Of a stretch of 64,000 nucleotides of DNA, positions 1 to 11,306 are shown piece after piece (position 1 is the first letter of the stretch; each line of letters begins with the position of its first letter). This DNA is from Mesostigma viride. Its lineage: Eukaryota > Streptophyta > Mesostigmatophyceae > Mesostigmatales > Mesostigmataceae. The stretch spans positions 4,857,502-4,921,501 of the forward strand of contig RPFO01000213.1 of the NCBI GenBank assembly GCA_009746045.1. The letters are read 5' to 3'. The notes under the pieces were generated by a model. It had not been told where the DNA came from. It saw only the letters and a program-made list of their open reading frames with translations, and did no database searches. The position numbers and the translations under genes were made by a program.

Positions 1-44
1 GACTCGTGCCGACCGCGGTCCTGCGTGTATTTTGTGTTGGACAG

Positions 45-3000
45 CTCAACATAGCTAACCCGGAGAACGGGTGCCAAAAGAAGGTTGAGATCGAAGACGA
101 CCATAAGCTGTAAGTATGCATGTTTATATCGTGGTATCGCCTGCTCTTTGACGAATTTTTACGGAAGGAACCGCGAGTACTCGTGCTTGATCGTACTCTA
201 GATCTTAGCTATATTTCTGTTGATGTCGTCGTCATTTCTTCGAATGTGGGCAATGGTCACCAACCTGTCTGCATTCGTGGGCGTGGGCCGACGTTCTTTT
301 GCAGCCGGGCTTTCTTCGAGAAGCGCATCTCGCAGGAGGTTCCCGGCGACGCCCTCGGAGATGTAAGTAATTGGGCTGTTTGCCCTCTACTACATTGGTG
401 CTGCAACTGTTTTCAGCTTTTGGTTGTGGTTTTGCCATGCCGAATCACGTGTTGCCCCATTTTGCGAATGTCTCTCTGCCTACTTGGCTTGCTGCGTTTA
501 CAGGAGTTCAAGGGCTACGTTTTTAAGATTAAGGGAGGCCAGGATAAGCAGGGCTTCCCGATGAAGCAGGGTGTGCTGGTGCCAGGGCGTGTCCGCCTCC
601 TGATGGAGCGCGGTACGTTTCTAGGCTTGCTGCCATGCCTTGAATTGGGGGAAAATGCTGTTCTAGGTGCCGAGTTTCTCTGGTGTCTGGTGATATGCCG
701 CGTGGCTTCTTCTCGGTCTATTCTAGTCCCTTGACTGGATGTTTCCAACCATCTCCATCATGCTGTGCATGTGGGTTGCCGATGGGTACATCCTGCAGGC
801 AGCCTGCACGCGTTGATGACCTGAGCTCTTCTGCGCTGCGGTTAGGACAAAAACGTGCTGGCTGTTGGGCGAGGCACCTTGTCGTGCTCGTTGGGCACGC
901 GGAAATAATGAGGACGGAAATGATGTGGAAATATACCTATTCCCAGAGACCGGTTAACTTGCCAGTGTCCTGGCTTGGGATTCACTTCAATGGGGGGAGG
1001 CAAAGAGCTCCGTTTCAATCACCAGATATGGTTCAATGCGTCGGTGCCAGAATCTGTGACTAGTGACTGTACCATTTGGACTCTGTGCAGTACTTTACCA
1101 CACAGAGGCCTACCAGGGGTAGTTCAACCATGGTGGCCACACCATCATGCTCTGAAGGCCACCTTTCACATGCCCCCCCCCTCACTCACTCTTTACTGGG
1201 TCGGCTGCCCCCTTTTAATTTTGCGGGTTGCGACCCTCCTACTGTGTTGTGGGTCGCAGGTGTGTCCTGCTTCCGTGGCTACGGCCGCAGGAAGGGTGAG
1301 CGCCGCAGGAAGTCGGTCCGCGGCTGCATCGTCAGCCCAGACCTGGCGACCCTCAACCTGGTCATCGTGAAGAAGGGTGAGCACGCTTGCCCGGAGATAG
1401 ACAGCGCATCCTTCTCGTCTTGTTGTGGGGTTGTGGCTTGTCGGGGTTGTCGCGGGAATGGGTGGGGCCATGGGTGATGGCACACACACTAGGATCATGG
1501 CAAGGATGGAGTCGGTGGTGTGTCGCCTCACCAGCACATCGGTTGGGGTCCTGCCATATGCATGTCGACAGACACATATGGCATGTATATATGGCTGGCA
1601 AATGCTATTGCTTCCCAAGTCAATCCCTTCTATGGTGGTGGGGTGGCGATGGAGTAGGAGCAGGTGTGCTGTGGCAAGTGCCTTCAGCCATGCTGAGAGA
1701 GGTGAAGGAACTACCATAGCCTCCTTGGTCCAGGGCTTCTTGGGTCGGCCTGAAGGTAGGGAAGATGATGCTATAGTAGCGATGGCCATGATTGTGGCAG
1801 TTGCATAGGACCGATGTGGCGACCCTAGTGCATGTCATACAGTTGCCAAGACTAGCGGTGTGCCACAGTACTTTATGGGTGAAGGGGAGTCAGCATGCCT
1901 CCAGGAAGAAGCTGATGGGTGGTATGAGGATGGTTTGTTGGTGAACCGGTGGCATGCGGTCTCATGTCATGTTCCCAAGGCATTCACATCCCTTATGTAC
2001 GGCATTAGCAGAACGAGAGTAAGTACGTAGTGGGTTTTGTGCTGCAAGGGGTGTCGTGGGTTTCAGGGGGGGGGGGTCAGATAGTTGGATTGCAGATATT
2101 TGTCAAAGCATATGACAAGATTTTCACGTACATGGTGTTCAGCGTGTCTCGGGTCCGACACCTCTCTCATACCCTTACACCCACATGATTACCTGGTCAA
2201 AAATTATTTGGGCCGTTCCCTCAAAGGCCTGTGGCCCCAAGGGTGTGTATTGGCTGGCAAGGTTGGGTGGGGTAGTAAGGAGGCTTGTTCACGTGGCATG
2301 CAATTGGGAACTAAACACAGTGACATGCATGAGCTGCAGGGGTCCATGCATGACGCCTCGTAATGCGTGAGGCTCTCTATAGAATTCGACTCTGCATTAT
2401 AAAAAATTGCCGAGTATCGATCATGGTGGCCAAGGTGCAGGCATGCGTGGTGTCTGGGGATGTTGACAAGGTACTGAATGCATGCAGGGCTGATGGCGGC
2501 CATCGGTTGTTTTCATCCAGTAATGATTCTCATTGTGTGAATACCGTTGGTAGTTTGAACCGCCACTTGTTCATGGTCAGGGTGGCACGGCTTCCATGGC
2601 TTGAGGTTGTACGATTGTGGCAGTTTGCCTGTAGGGACTGAACTGGGGTTGACTGTATTAGAATAAGAAACGGTGCAGCATTCAGGTTAACCTACCCCAC
2701 ACCTGGGCACGTCACATCCCTTTCTGCCACCACTCCTTGGATTTGTCTACCCGCTAGAACCGTTGATCCCAAAACCGCCATCCTTCCCTCTCGTGAACAC
2801 ATGCTCACATACACGTATGAGCACCTGACATTCCCAACAAGTTTATCTCATTGCACATTCTCAAGTTGACTCATTTTATGCATCTGTTGCTCATTCCATG
2901 CCCCCCCCTGTGTGTCGCCGCTTCGCAGGTGAGACCCCTCTCCCTGGCCTCACGGGCGAGAAGGACGAGGTGCCACGCATGCGGGGGCCAAAGCGGGCGT

Positions 3001-4267
3001 CCAAGATCCGCAAGCTGTTCAACCTGTCCAAGGAGGATGACGTGTACAAGTATGTCAACACCTACCGGAGGACGTTCGAGAACAAGAAGGGTGAGTCCAC
3101 AGTCACGCTCCCGCATGTGCGTATCTCATATGCACCCATGCACAAATGCTGTGGTATTGGTTGTGCCACATTGTACAGCTACGCATATCCACCTCCATTG
3201 ATTTCCATCATCCTGACCGACTCGACAAGTGCAGAAGAATAACAGCAAGCTCGAGCTACCACTAGTCCGGAGTCTTCCATATTTCTGACCTGCGCTCCTT
3301 GTCGCATTGATGTCGTTTATAAGTTATTTGCACCTAGAGTCAATTAGCGAACAATGTCGGCATGGGCTGCAACCCCCTGGTTTAGCCTGCATGTGGGGTT
3401 GAAACTAGATGCCGCATTCGTTGTCTTATGCTTGTCCTTAACTTAATTATTGTGTGTTGGTATCCCTTGGCTTTGCAGATGATTCCTGTATGGCTGTGCT
3501 GGGTTGTTGTAGTCAATTACTTGACTGCTTTGGCGTCTTTGAAGTGGTCGGTGGTGCCTTTGTCTGCACATAGGGGTTGCATCCGTTGTCTTATGCTTGT
3601 CCTTAACTTAATTATTGTGTGTTGGTATCCCTTGGCTTTGCAGATGATTCCTGTATGGCTGTGCTGGGTTGTCGTAGTCAATTACTTGACTGCTTTGGCG
3701 TCTTTGAAGTGGTCGGTGGTGCCTTTGTCTGCACATAGGGGTTGCTTTTTTTCGGAATTGCTCTTTCTCTGGTATCATGAAGGAATGAAGTACCTTTCGT
3801 ATATGGAGTTGTGGTTACCGTTGGTGATGTTGCCAGTATGGTGTTTGGGACTGCAATCTGGTTCCATATCACCTGGCATATGCTCTGCTCTGTTTTTCGT
3901 TTTTGTGTGTTGGTGAAGGGGCTCCTTTTGCAATATTCTTGAGTTTCTTATGTTTTTATTTTTTTGCTTGCATAATTTCCTACCATGATGTTTTTTTCCC
4001 CTTTGGCTGATATGCGCACCATCTGCAGGGAAGAAGGTGAGCAAGATCCCCAAGGTGCAGCGCCTGGTCACCCCGCTCACCCTGCAGCGCAAGAGGCATC
4101 GCATCGCCCTCAAGAAGAAGAAGGAGGACAAGTCGAGGGAGGACGCCGCCCAATACCACAAGCTGCTGCAGCTGCGCCTGAGGGAGCAGCGCGAGCGGCG
4201 CAGCGAGTCCCTGGCCAAGAAGCGCTCCGCTTCTCGCCTGTCCCAGTCATCCGAGAAGGCCAAGTAG
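45..4267 (+). CDS. RPS6: 40S ribosomal protein S6 (5' end outside window), six exons
   Basis: Small-subunit ribosomal protein eS6. Exons read at 45-109, 305-362, 504-612, 1260-1376, 2929-3090 and 4029-4267, all with GT-AG borders. They sum to 750 nt in one open frame (249 residues plus stop). The first exon, expected to supply Met-Lys, lies left of position 1; an acceptor AG sits at 43-44. Family landmarks in order are [81 protein letters not shown] and [11 protein letters not shown]. The C-terminal tail [20 protein letters not shown] keeps the serine cluster that S6 kinases phosphorylate in other eukaryotes. Length matches the family (about 250 aa). Introns are large, up to about 1.5 kb, and one holds a tandem duplication. 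Confidence 0.97.
3414..3745 (+). repeat. 165-bp tandem duplication in last RPS6 intron
   Basis: Two nearly identical head-to-tail copies with a period of 165 bp (unit landmarks at 3421 and 3586). They differ by only a few bases, so the duplication is recent. Each copy contains a TTTGCAG motif resembling a 3' splice site. An open frame through both copies exists only because 165 is a multiple of three. Confidence 0.9.
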
Positions 4268-4686
4268 GCAGTTGTAGTGGTGTTCGCGCTTCCAGGATTG
4301 GATCGGAAACTTCGCAAATAATACAATGTGCCATACTGAGAGATGGCGCAAAGGCTGATGGTGTGGGCCAGTAGATTGAAAGGCAAATTCGCTGCCTGGG
4401 AAAGGTGCATGTCATCTTATTTTTATTTAACTGTAATTTTGCTTGCACAGGCCAGCACTCCAATGACCATTGGTAATTGCAAGCCGAGGTTTCTCTCACG
4501 AAAAGTGAGCAACATGGGCCAAGAACGCTTCTCATGTGATCATGGTTGCAAAATTGCTGTCTACTGTTATTTGTGGCACAAGGTAGTGCAGTGCAGGACC
4601 AAGATGCACTTAGCACTTCGCTGGGGCAGTAGGCCACTGTTCACAACATCACACCCATCAAGCAGTGGCATTGAAACGCAAAAAAA

Positions 4687-5719
4687 GCCACGAGGTAGCC
4701 ATGGCTGACGGCGGCGCTCACAACTTTCGCGTTTGGACACCTGATTCGGCTGTGAATATCATTATCGCTTCGTCTTTCTAAGACGCACACGCTGATATAT
4801 TTTCCCGAAGCCCAAACGCAATATTATGACGAGCAATCGCTCGACTACGCAACGCAGCCTGGCGGCTTCGATGAGCCAAGAAAAGTCGCCTGCAGCTCCG
4901 GCTGTAGTTCCGCCCGGCCTGCCAGGCAGCGGGGACACTTCTCAAGCGTTAGTAGTGCACTCGGCTCCTGCGGCCTCGCCCTCGGCATCGCCGGATCCCA
5001 AACGCCGTCACCCAGCATGATCGCGCCCAACAGAACCGCGCTTTCGGCCCCAACCTAATGTCGACGATCACGACTGGACCAACATGGCCCCGTGCACTGC
5101 TATGCACTGCATCCTCTTCGGGGACTACGCCTCACTTTAATTACGACCTGTGCATCCATCTCGACAGCATCAACCGCCTCATCAACCCGGACGGTATCTG
5201 GTTTAGCCCCAGGTCTCTGTTCGGGTGCGCCCGCCCCAAACTCCAGCAGTCTACCACCACCGCCATCACCACAAAGCTCCAGGAGCTGAAAGACACGCGC
5301 CGCGAGGCCCCTGACCGCGACCGTCGCCCGGCGCTGCCGGGTCATCCTCAGGCGCTTCAACATGCAGCCGCGGGGAAGACCCCATTAGACTCTCTTCTCA
5401 ACGAGCTGAAGAAACAACTAGTTGGCGCTGATGGAGCTGCCAGGTGCGGCACTAGCTGCAGGGCGCCTACCGCCTGCCCCATCCACGGGTCAAGGCTGGC
5501 CCCGGCCCTCCAGTACGGTCCTCACCTTCAGCGACCTCGCACCTTGAATTCAGTTCCTCTCTAGCCACCAGAAGCTGGTTGAATGTCCATCTCCTGGTCG
5601 CTTGACGACGACTGGCTGACGCCAGCCCAGCAGCAGCAACACCGCGACCAGTCAGTGGCCCGACTACATCGATCCGCCACATGGAGACCAACCCCGACAA
5701 GCCCTAAGTATACTGGCGG
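4687..5719 (+). mobile_element. LINE family-1 remnant: 5' UTR and decayed ORF1
   Basis: Starts with the family 5' region (GCCACGAGGTAGCCATGG, also at about 8482 and, inverted, near 22340), then an ATG at 4826 opening a Ser/Ala/Pro-rich ORF1 N-terminus (MTSNRSTTQRSLAAS). Frameshifts follow. A degraded ORF1 C-terminal signature (LDDDWLTPAQQQQ) is readable near 5608-5650. Coding resumes after the inserted element at 6152 with YWRGGDLNVNKKLW and a stop at about 6224. It is therefore an ORF1-type element broken by later insertions. Confidence 0.75.
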
Positions 5720-6151
5720 GCCTCCTGACGTGGGCCGGGCCCCGTGATGTTAGACGCCCGGCCGGTCTAACATCCGGCAAGGCCCGCACCTTCAAAGAAC
5801 AGCTAGTAGAGGACATGGGGGGCCTAGGCCTCTCCGTGATTTGGAAGAAGATGATGGACAAGGCCAAGTGGGCCCAGGTCATAGAGGACAACGAGCCCCC
5901 CCTTGTGGCGAAGCGCCCGCGTGTGCAAACCCGCGCGGGGAGGCACGCCAGACAGCTCCCCTAGGGCAGCGTGATGCTGCTTAGATAGATGTTGTAGTTA
6001 GTGATGCTGTTAGATAGATGTTGTAGGTCGCTGATGTAGATAGATTAGACCGGAATGACTGTTTGCACCCATCCATCCATCCATCGGGGTTAATGCTCCG
6101 TGACTCCCCAACGGGAGCACGAGTCTAATTAATTAATTAATTAATTAATTA
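5720..6151 (+). mobile_element. 5'-truncated LINE insertion: ORF2 tail, 3' UTR, stem-loop, (TTAA)n
   Basis: Flanked by a perfect 10-bp target-site duplication ATACTGGCGG (5710-5719 and 6152-6161) that interrupts an ORF1 codon run. It carries an open C-terminal coding piece (5776-5964; GKARTFKEQLVEDMGG, later KKMMDKAKWAQVIEDNEPP) interpreted as the end of ORF2, then a 3' UTR with CCATCCATCC. The 3' stem-loop (6100-6120: GTG/CAC outer arms, bulged A, CTCCC/GGGAG, loop CAAC) and a TTAA-repeat tail follow. Confidence 0.85.
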
Positions 6152-6246
6152 ATACTGGCGGGGCGGGGACCTTAATGTCAACAAGAAACTGTGGAAGCCC
6201 CCTCCGCGGGCTCCCCCAGGATAGAGCACTCAAGCTAGCTGTCTGG

Positions 6247-7119
6247 ATTGAATTGAATTGAATTGTAACATAACTCCGTTGGGAGTATATGTAGCACATA
6301 GCCCTTGAGAGGGGGCATATGGCCTATCATACATCCTAAGCTACTTCCTGCAAGGGTGGGGATGTAAAGGACCCTTGCTCTAGGTGCACCAGGGCACGTG
6401 CATCCCCATGATCTTCAAGCTATGCCCAGCGAAGGGGGAGCCTGTCATGGGGGGGAAGATCAGCATAGCTATACAAAGAAGCTAGGGCATGGCGTCTCAG
6501 CAGAGAGGTACTCCCTGCATGGGCACAACATAACTAAATAAAGCTAGGCATCATCTGGAGTGTGGCTCATCATAGGCACACATGTACATGATTAAATAAA
6601 GCGCGTGGCTTAGCTGGGATAGGGCCTCTAGGAGGCGTACATGCACATGGCCACGGTCTATCTATTCTACACTACTACTGCTGTATTCCCCTAAGCTGGG
6701 GCGTCTGGAGTCGCTGGGGCCGCGGGAGTCGCCTGCCAGGGCTTGTGGCCGACGTAGATGGCCGCCCCCTTCCAGTACACCGGCTGCCCCGCCTTGGTCT
6801 GCCGGAGCTGGAGGTAGGTCGGCCATAGCTCCCGTCGCCGTTGTTGCTGCGCCAGGGTCAAGTCGTCATCAAGGGTGAAGAGAGTCTTCTCGAGCCGCTT
6901 GCGGCGTCTGAGAAAAGAAATCTTGTCCGCCGGGGTCTTAAAGGTGAGAAGGAGCGGGGGCGGCCCTGCCTTACCCCGCGCGCGGGGAAGGCGGTGGGCG
7001 GCCAGCTCGATCTCACCAGTAAGGCCCATGCGATCAAGGATTTCTCTCTCAAAAGCACGCGCAAGCTTCTCGGAATTCTCACCTTCCTCCATCTTGAGAT
7101 TCTTGACAATGACGTTGAG
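6247..7119 (-). mobile_element. 5'-truncated ORF1-only LINE insertion (family 1)
   Basis: Flanked by target-site duplication GCTGTCTGG (6238-6246 and 7120-7128). Read on the minus strand it begins inside ORF1 at NVIVKNLKMEEGEN and stays open to the stop at 6691 through EIELAAHRLPRARGKA and TLDDDLTLAQQQRRREL, the RNA-binding and C-terminal part of LINE ORF1. No ORF2 follows. The stop is succeeded directly by a roughly 400-bp 3' UTR, the stem-loop at 6268-6292 and an (AATTC)n tail (AATTG on plus). Confidence 0.88.
6691..7119 (-). pseudogene. LINE ORF1 C-terminal fragment (nucleic-acid-binding)
   Basis: About 140 uninterrupted codons of ORF1p. The order is an RRM-like start (LNVIVKNLKMEEGENSEKLA), a basic patch (HRLPRARGKAGPPPLLLTF), then DKISFLRRRKRLEK and TLDDDLTLAQQQRRREL, ending YWKGAAIYVGHKPW before a short Ala/Pro tail. 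This layout matches ORF1p of L1-like elements (RRM plus C-terminal domain). The N-terminal coiled coil was lost by 5' truncation, so no functional start exists. Confidence 0.8.
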
Positions 7120-7295
7120 GCTGTCTGGATGGTGGCAATCGATTGTGGGATAGCTTCGAGGCATTACAGCACTTGAAATGATATTAGCACACAGCGTTAT
7201 AGTACCTTCAATTAGCTCTGGCACCTTGTGGCCATCAGCTTGCGCCTTCAAGCCGACGTCTTGAGCGCCCACCTCACCTTTGTAGCATAAGCTAT

Positions 7296-7350
7296 TAAAT
7301 AATTATTTAAACTCGTGCTCCCGTTGGGGAGTCACGGAGCAGTAACCCCG
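7296..7350 (-). mobile_element. 55-bp insertion made of LINE 3' stem-loop plus tail
   Basis: Lies between perfect 12-bp duplications AGCATAAGCTAT (7284-7295 and 7351-7362). The insert holds only a TTAA-type tail and the family stem-loop (7315-7335 on minus). It looks like an extremely 5'-truncated reverse-transcription product. Confidence 0.85.
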
Positions 7351-7360
7351 AGCATAAGCT

Positions 7361-7673
7361 ATCAAGGAGACAACCAGCGCAGGCCAGAAATCGGGAGAAT
7401 CCAGACCATGGTAGCTCGAGCCTGCCGTTATCTTGTCCGCGTGTTCGAGTCGTTCAGGATGATGAAGATGAATGGTGATGGAAATATGGATCCTTGTGCA
7501 TTGAAATTATGGATGGCTTACGTGTAGAACGACTAGATTCAACCTAGACGGTGGGGCCGGAAACAGCATGCTTGATCAGGGCGTGTGTTTCGAGCCTAAT
7601 GGCCGGGAGTGTCTAGTGGAGAGCACCATTGCTGCGATCGCTCTCCACCATTTACGAGGAAATACCCGCAAAT
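7361..7673. repeat. Dispersed repeat R1, copy A
   Basis: Begins with ATCAAGGAGACAACCAGCG and is closely similar to copies at 11875, 22477, 38070 and 45988. All five copies share this end but stop at different points on the other side. No convincing protein is encoded. Confidence 0.8.
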
Positions 7674-7689
7674 AAGCAATAAGGGGGCG

Positions 7690-8000
7690 GGGGATCCGGA
7701 ACAGAGCGAGGATGTCCCGGCATAGGGCAGGCCAGAAAACCGAATCGAAGGCTTTGATGAAGTCCACCATCACAAGGTGCAGAGGGGACTCACCAGGCTG
7801 AAGGCGTTGCAGTTCTTCCACTGACGAGGCGGCGAGTAGCGAAGAGCGCCTGTACTGTGTTGCATGCGACCTGAACGGAGGCCGTGCTGAGTCTCGCTAA
7901 GGTGACCGTCCAGGGCCATGCGCATGAGGCGGTCACTGTCAAGATGAGCCGCATGAGAAGCTTTTCCATTAACCCCGATGGGTGGATGGATGGATGCAAA
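7690..8000 (-). pseudogene. LINE ORF2 reverse-transcriptase fragment (motifs 1-3)
   Basis: Minus-strand frames give RT landmarks in order: GKASHAAHLDSDRLMRMALD, then TQHGLRSGR, then HLVMVDFIKAFDSVFWPALC. The last is the catalytic motif A block of non-LTR RTs (first Asp in VDF). Frameshifts separate the blocks and the catalytic YADD region is absent, so this is a relic. Confidence 0.85.
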
Positions 8001-8031
8001 CAATGAATTAGTTAAAATTAGGAACATAATA

Positions 8032-8385
8032 TTAACTCCGTTGGGGCTTGGGAGTGTATGTACTCACATATCCCAGAGAAGGGGCATATGGCTTTCAATA
8101 CATTCTAAATCAGAATATGGCTTTCAATAAATTCTAAGCTACTACCCTGGAAGGGTGGGAATGTAAACAACACTTGCTCTAGGTGCACCAAGGGCACTTG
8201 CACTCCACCATGCTGTCTCGGAGCTCAACCCAGCTAAGGGGGGCCCGGCATGGGGGGGAAGATCATCATGGCTATACAAGAGCTAGGGCATGGCTTCTCA
8301 ACAGATGTGCTACATTGATTCCCAACGGAGTGATGTTGATAATTAATTAATTAATCAATTCTCAACAGAGAGCGACTCTCTCCAT
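8032..8385 (-). mobile_element. LINE family-1 3' UTR fragment
   Basis: Non-coding; matches in reverse the 3' UTR of the ORF1-only elements (shared blocks such as GCTCTAGGTGCACCA and GCTATACAAG). A degenerate stem-loop (ACTCCGTTGGGG) marks its 3' end near 8050. It is interrupted by the 53-bp insertion at 8306-8358. Confidence 0.7.
8306..8358 (+). mobile_element. 53-bp insertion made of LINE 3' stem-loop plus tail
   Basis: Bounded by perfect 11-bp duplications TTCTCAACAGA (8295-8305 and 8359-8369). It consists of TGTGCT, the stem-loop (outer arms ACATT/GATGT, bulged G, ATTCC/GGAGT, loop CAAC) and an AATTAATTAA-type tail. The element was truncated just upstream of the stem-loop. Confidence 0.87.
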
Positions 8386-8470
8386 AGGGATTTAAAAAAT
8401 TAAATTAAATTATAACATGTCTCCGTTGGGAGATCATGTAGCACATATTCCAGGTTGGATGGGTGGTGTG
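8386..8470 (-). mobile_element. ORF2-type LINE 3' terminus (family 3), left part
   Basis: (AATTT)-type tail and stem-loop (8415-8439; arms ACATG/CATGT) of a minus-strand family-3 LINE. The copy continues at 11533 on the far side of the full-length ORF1-only insertion, whose target site lies in its 3' UTR. Confidence 0.75.
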
Positions 8471-8628
8471 TAAGCCACGAGCCACGAGCCACGAGGTAGC
8501 CATGGCTGACGGCGGCGCTCATAACTTTCACGTTTGAGCACCGAATTTAGTCGTGAATATCACAATCGCTTCGTCTTTCTAAGACGCACATGCTGATATA
8601 ATTTTCCGACGCTATTACGCAATATACG

Positions 8629-10487
8629 ATGAGCAAACGCCCATCGACGCAACGCAGCCTGACGGCTGCGCTCGGCAATGAAAATACGTCTGCAGCTTCG
8701 GCTGCAGCTTCGCCCACCGGCCCAGAAGGCAGCGGCGCCACTAGCCAAGCTCTAGTGGTCGTCCAGCCCCCTGCTGCGCCCGCATCGCCAGCAGCGTCGC
8801 CCGAACCCAAGCGCAGTCGCTCTGACGGGCTGCTGGATGAGTACGACTTTGACGCCAGCCAGCCCGGCTATTTTGACAAGCTTACACCCGATCGCATCCT
8901 GGGCCATGTGTTTTTCGGGACGCATGCCTCTCTTCTAGAACTGTGCAAGCAGCTTTCCCACCAAGGTCGCCTTGTCAATGCCCGCCTCCAGAGGCGCAAT
9001 TTCGGCAAAGACGTCCTCACCGCCCGCCGCCCCCACCTCCAGCAATTCGCCCTCTTTTCCCTCCTTGGACGCTCCATCCGGAGGAGCTTTGGCCCCCAAA
9101 GCCCCTCACCACCACCTTAACCGAATCCTCCATCCGCTCACTCCTCAAGGAGGCCCTCGAGCAGCACGTGGCCCCCATCGCTGCAGATGTGGCGGCCATG
9201 GGCAGCACGCTGGCTGCCGAGCTCCCCCTCCTCTCCACCATCCCCACCGCCACCGCCACCCTCCTCGCCTCCTCCACCGCCACCACCCCCACCTCCGACT
9301 CCATCACCGCCCAGCTCCGTGAAATCGACCAGCGTCTTAAAGACAACGCAAGATCGCCATCGAGGTCCTGCAGAACACCGCCGGCCTCACCGCCCAGGCG
9401 GTGAAGGACATTGCCGCCAAGCCAGCCCCTGCTGGCCTGGCCGGCGATGCTCCTCCCATCACGACCTGGGCGGACATGCTTAAGCAGCACACCACCTCCA
9501 CCACCTCCGCCGTCGCAGCACAGCTCCAGCGGCAGACGCTTGACCTCCGCGAGGAGGCCGAGCTCGCTAAGCGCAGCCTTAACGTCATTGTCAAGAATCT
9601 CAAGATGGAGGAAGGTGAGAATTCCGAGAAGCTTGCGCGTGCTTTTGAGAGAGAAATCCTTGATCGCATGGGCCTTACTGGTGAGATCGAGCTGGCCGCC
9701 CACCGCCTTCCCCGCGTGCGGGGTAAGGCAGGGGCGCCCCCGCTCCTTCTCACCTTTAAGACCCCGGCGGACAAGATTTCTTTTCTCAGACGCCACAAGC
9801 GGCTCGAGAAGACTCTCTTCACCCTTGATGACGACCTGACCCTGGCGCAGCAACAACGGCGACGGGAGCTATGGCCGACCCACTACAATACGGTTCGTAG
9901 GAGACGCGAAATGAGTGAGAATGTTACCCGAGCGGTAACGAGGATTCGCACCGTTGATTTTAACATATGTTTCTTTTTTTGCGCCATTTGGCGAGCATCG
10001 ACTGGAGCCTGAACCTAGCGGGGGGAATCGTGCGGGGGAATCTTGCGGGGGAATCTTGCGGGGAAAAATTCCGAACGTGAATTTAGCGAAGTCCTACTAC
10101 ACTTTGCTTGGTACACGGTACTACAGTTTCGTCACTGAAAATTTTCTGTAGTTGCGTTGGTGTTTCGTACGTTCCGCTGAAATTTTCGTGTTCAGTGCCC
10201 AGATCACAATTTGATCCGGGCGCAAAATGATTGGCTGTACGGTACGAACCAAAAACGAAATTTTAGTATCTAAGTTCCGCAGCGCTTGCTGAATTTGCCC
10301 CGGAAGCCCGGGGGCACTTTCCCCGCTGAAAAAGGTGTCCGCGGAAGCGTATTGTAGTGCCTACCTCCAGCTCCGGCAGACCAAGGCGGGGCAGCCGGTG
10401 TACTGGAAGGGGGCGGCCATCTACGTCGGCCACAAGCCCTGGCAGGCGACCCCCGCGGCCCCAGCGACTCCAGGCGCCCCAGCTTAG
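8629..10487 (+). pseudogene. LINE ORF1 (coiled-coil/RRM-like), frameshifted and interrupted
   Basis: Starts MSKRPSTQRSLTAA after the 5' UTR. The first frame runs to 9120, the second carries SSIRSLLKEALEQHVAPIA to about 9345, the third runs from 9345 through NTAGLTAQAVKDIAAKPAPA, DMLKQHTTSTTSAVAAQ and NVIVKNLKMEEGENSEKLA to TLDDDLTLAQQQRRREL. There a 479-bp DNA element cuts the frame; coding resumes at about 10362 and stops at 10487. Two frame changes plus the insertion mean no intact protein. The Ala/Pro/Thr-rich middle with heptad-like leucines suggests a coiled coil; this is inference. Confidence 0.82.
9881..10359. mobile_element. 479-bp non-autonomous CACTA-like DNA element
   Basis: Terminal inverted repeats CACTACAATACG at 9881 and CGTATTGTAGTG ending at 10359, flanked by a 2-bp duplication CC (9879-9880, 10360-10361). 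The uninterrupted ORF1 sequence at about 6817 on the minus strand is the empty site. CACTA termini and 2-3 bp duplications are typical of the EnSpm/CACTA superfamily. Internally it has GGGGGAATC repeats near 10020-10060 and no transposase. Confidence 0.85.
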
Positions 10488-10720
10488 GGGAATACAGCAG
10501 TAGTAGTGTAGAATAGATAGACCGTGGCCATGTACATGTACGCCTCCTAGAGGCCCTATCCCAGCTAAGCCACGCGCTTTATTTAATCATGTACATGTGT
10601 GCCTATGATGAGCCACACCGTCCAGATGATGCCTAGCTTTATTTAGTTATGTTGTGCCCATGCAGGGAGTCACTCTCTGCTGAGACGCCATGCCCTAGCT
10701 TTTTGTATAGCTATGCTGAT

Positions 10721-11306
10721 GGGTGGTCCCACGCCGAATGGGGTAGTTTTTCGCGCATTTTGCAAGAAAAAAACGCTGTTTTCGACTTTTTGTTTCGAAT
10801 TTTTTTCTGGCGATTTGAGAACGCCCGCAAAATTTTGCACAATTTCGCGTGATTTTCGCACGATTTTCGCACAACTTCACACAATTTCGCACGATTTCAC
10901 AGGATTTCGCATAATTTTACACGAAGGGTCTAGCTGCAGAGAGACCCTTTGAAAATTTTCGCATGAATTCACGCATTTTTTACTTGTCGTAATTTTTTTA
11001 CAATCGAACTTTTTTGCATGAATTCGCACTTTTTTGGTCGGTCTTTGGTCAATTTCAGCGGAATTTTCAAGATTTCGCATGATTTTACACTTTTTTGGCC
11101 TGGTTTTGGTAAATTTCAGCAAATTTTGCGCGATTTCGCACGATTTGCGAAGGGTCTAGCTGCAGAGAGACCCTTTCCGGCCGGCGGAAAATTCGCTCGG
11201 CTGCAAATTTTTCGGAAAGAATTTCGGCGCAATGTCCGGTTTTCGGACGATTGAAACTAGCGTTTTTTTCTTGCAAAAATCTACCCCATTCCGCGTGGGA
11301 CCACCC
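10721..11306. mobile_element. 586-bp TIR DNA element, superfamily uncertain
   Basis: Terminal inverted repeats of 26 bp (10721-10746 and 11281-11306; 25 of 26 match; first bases GGGTGGTCCCACGC), flanked by 4-bp duplications TGAT (10717-10720, 11307-11310). The 3' UTR at about 6470 (minus) is the empty site. The interior is non-coding, with TTTTCGCAC-like repeats and two copies of an AAGGGTCT/AGACCCTT hairpin (near 10924 and 11152). Confidence 0.85.
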
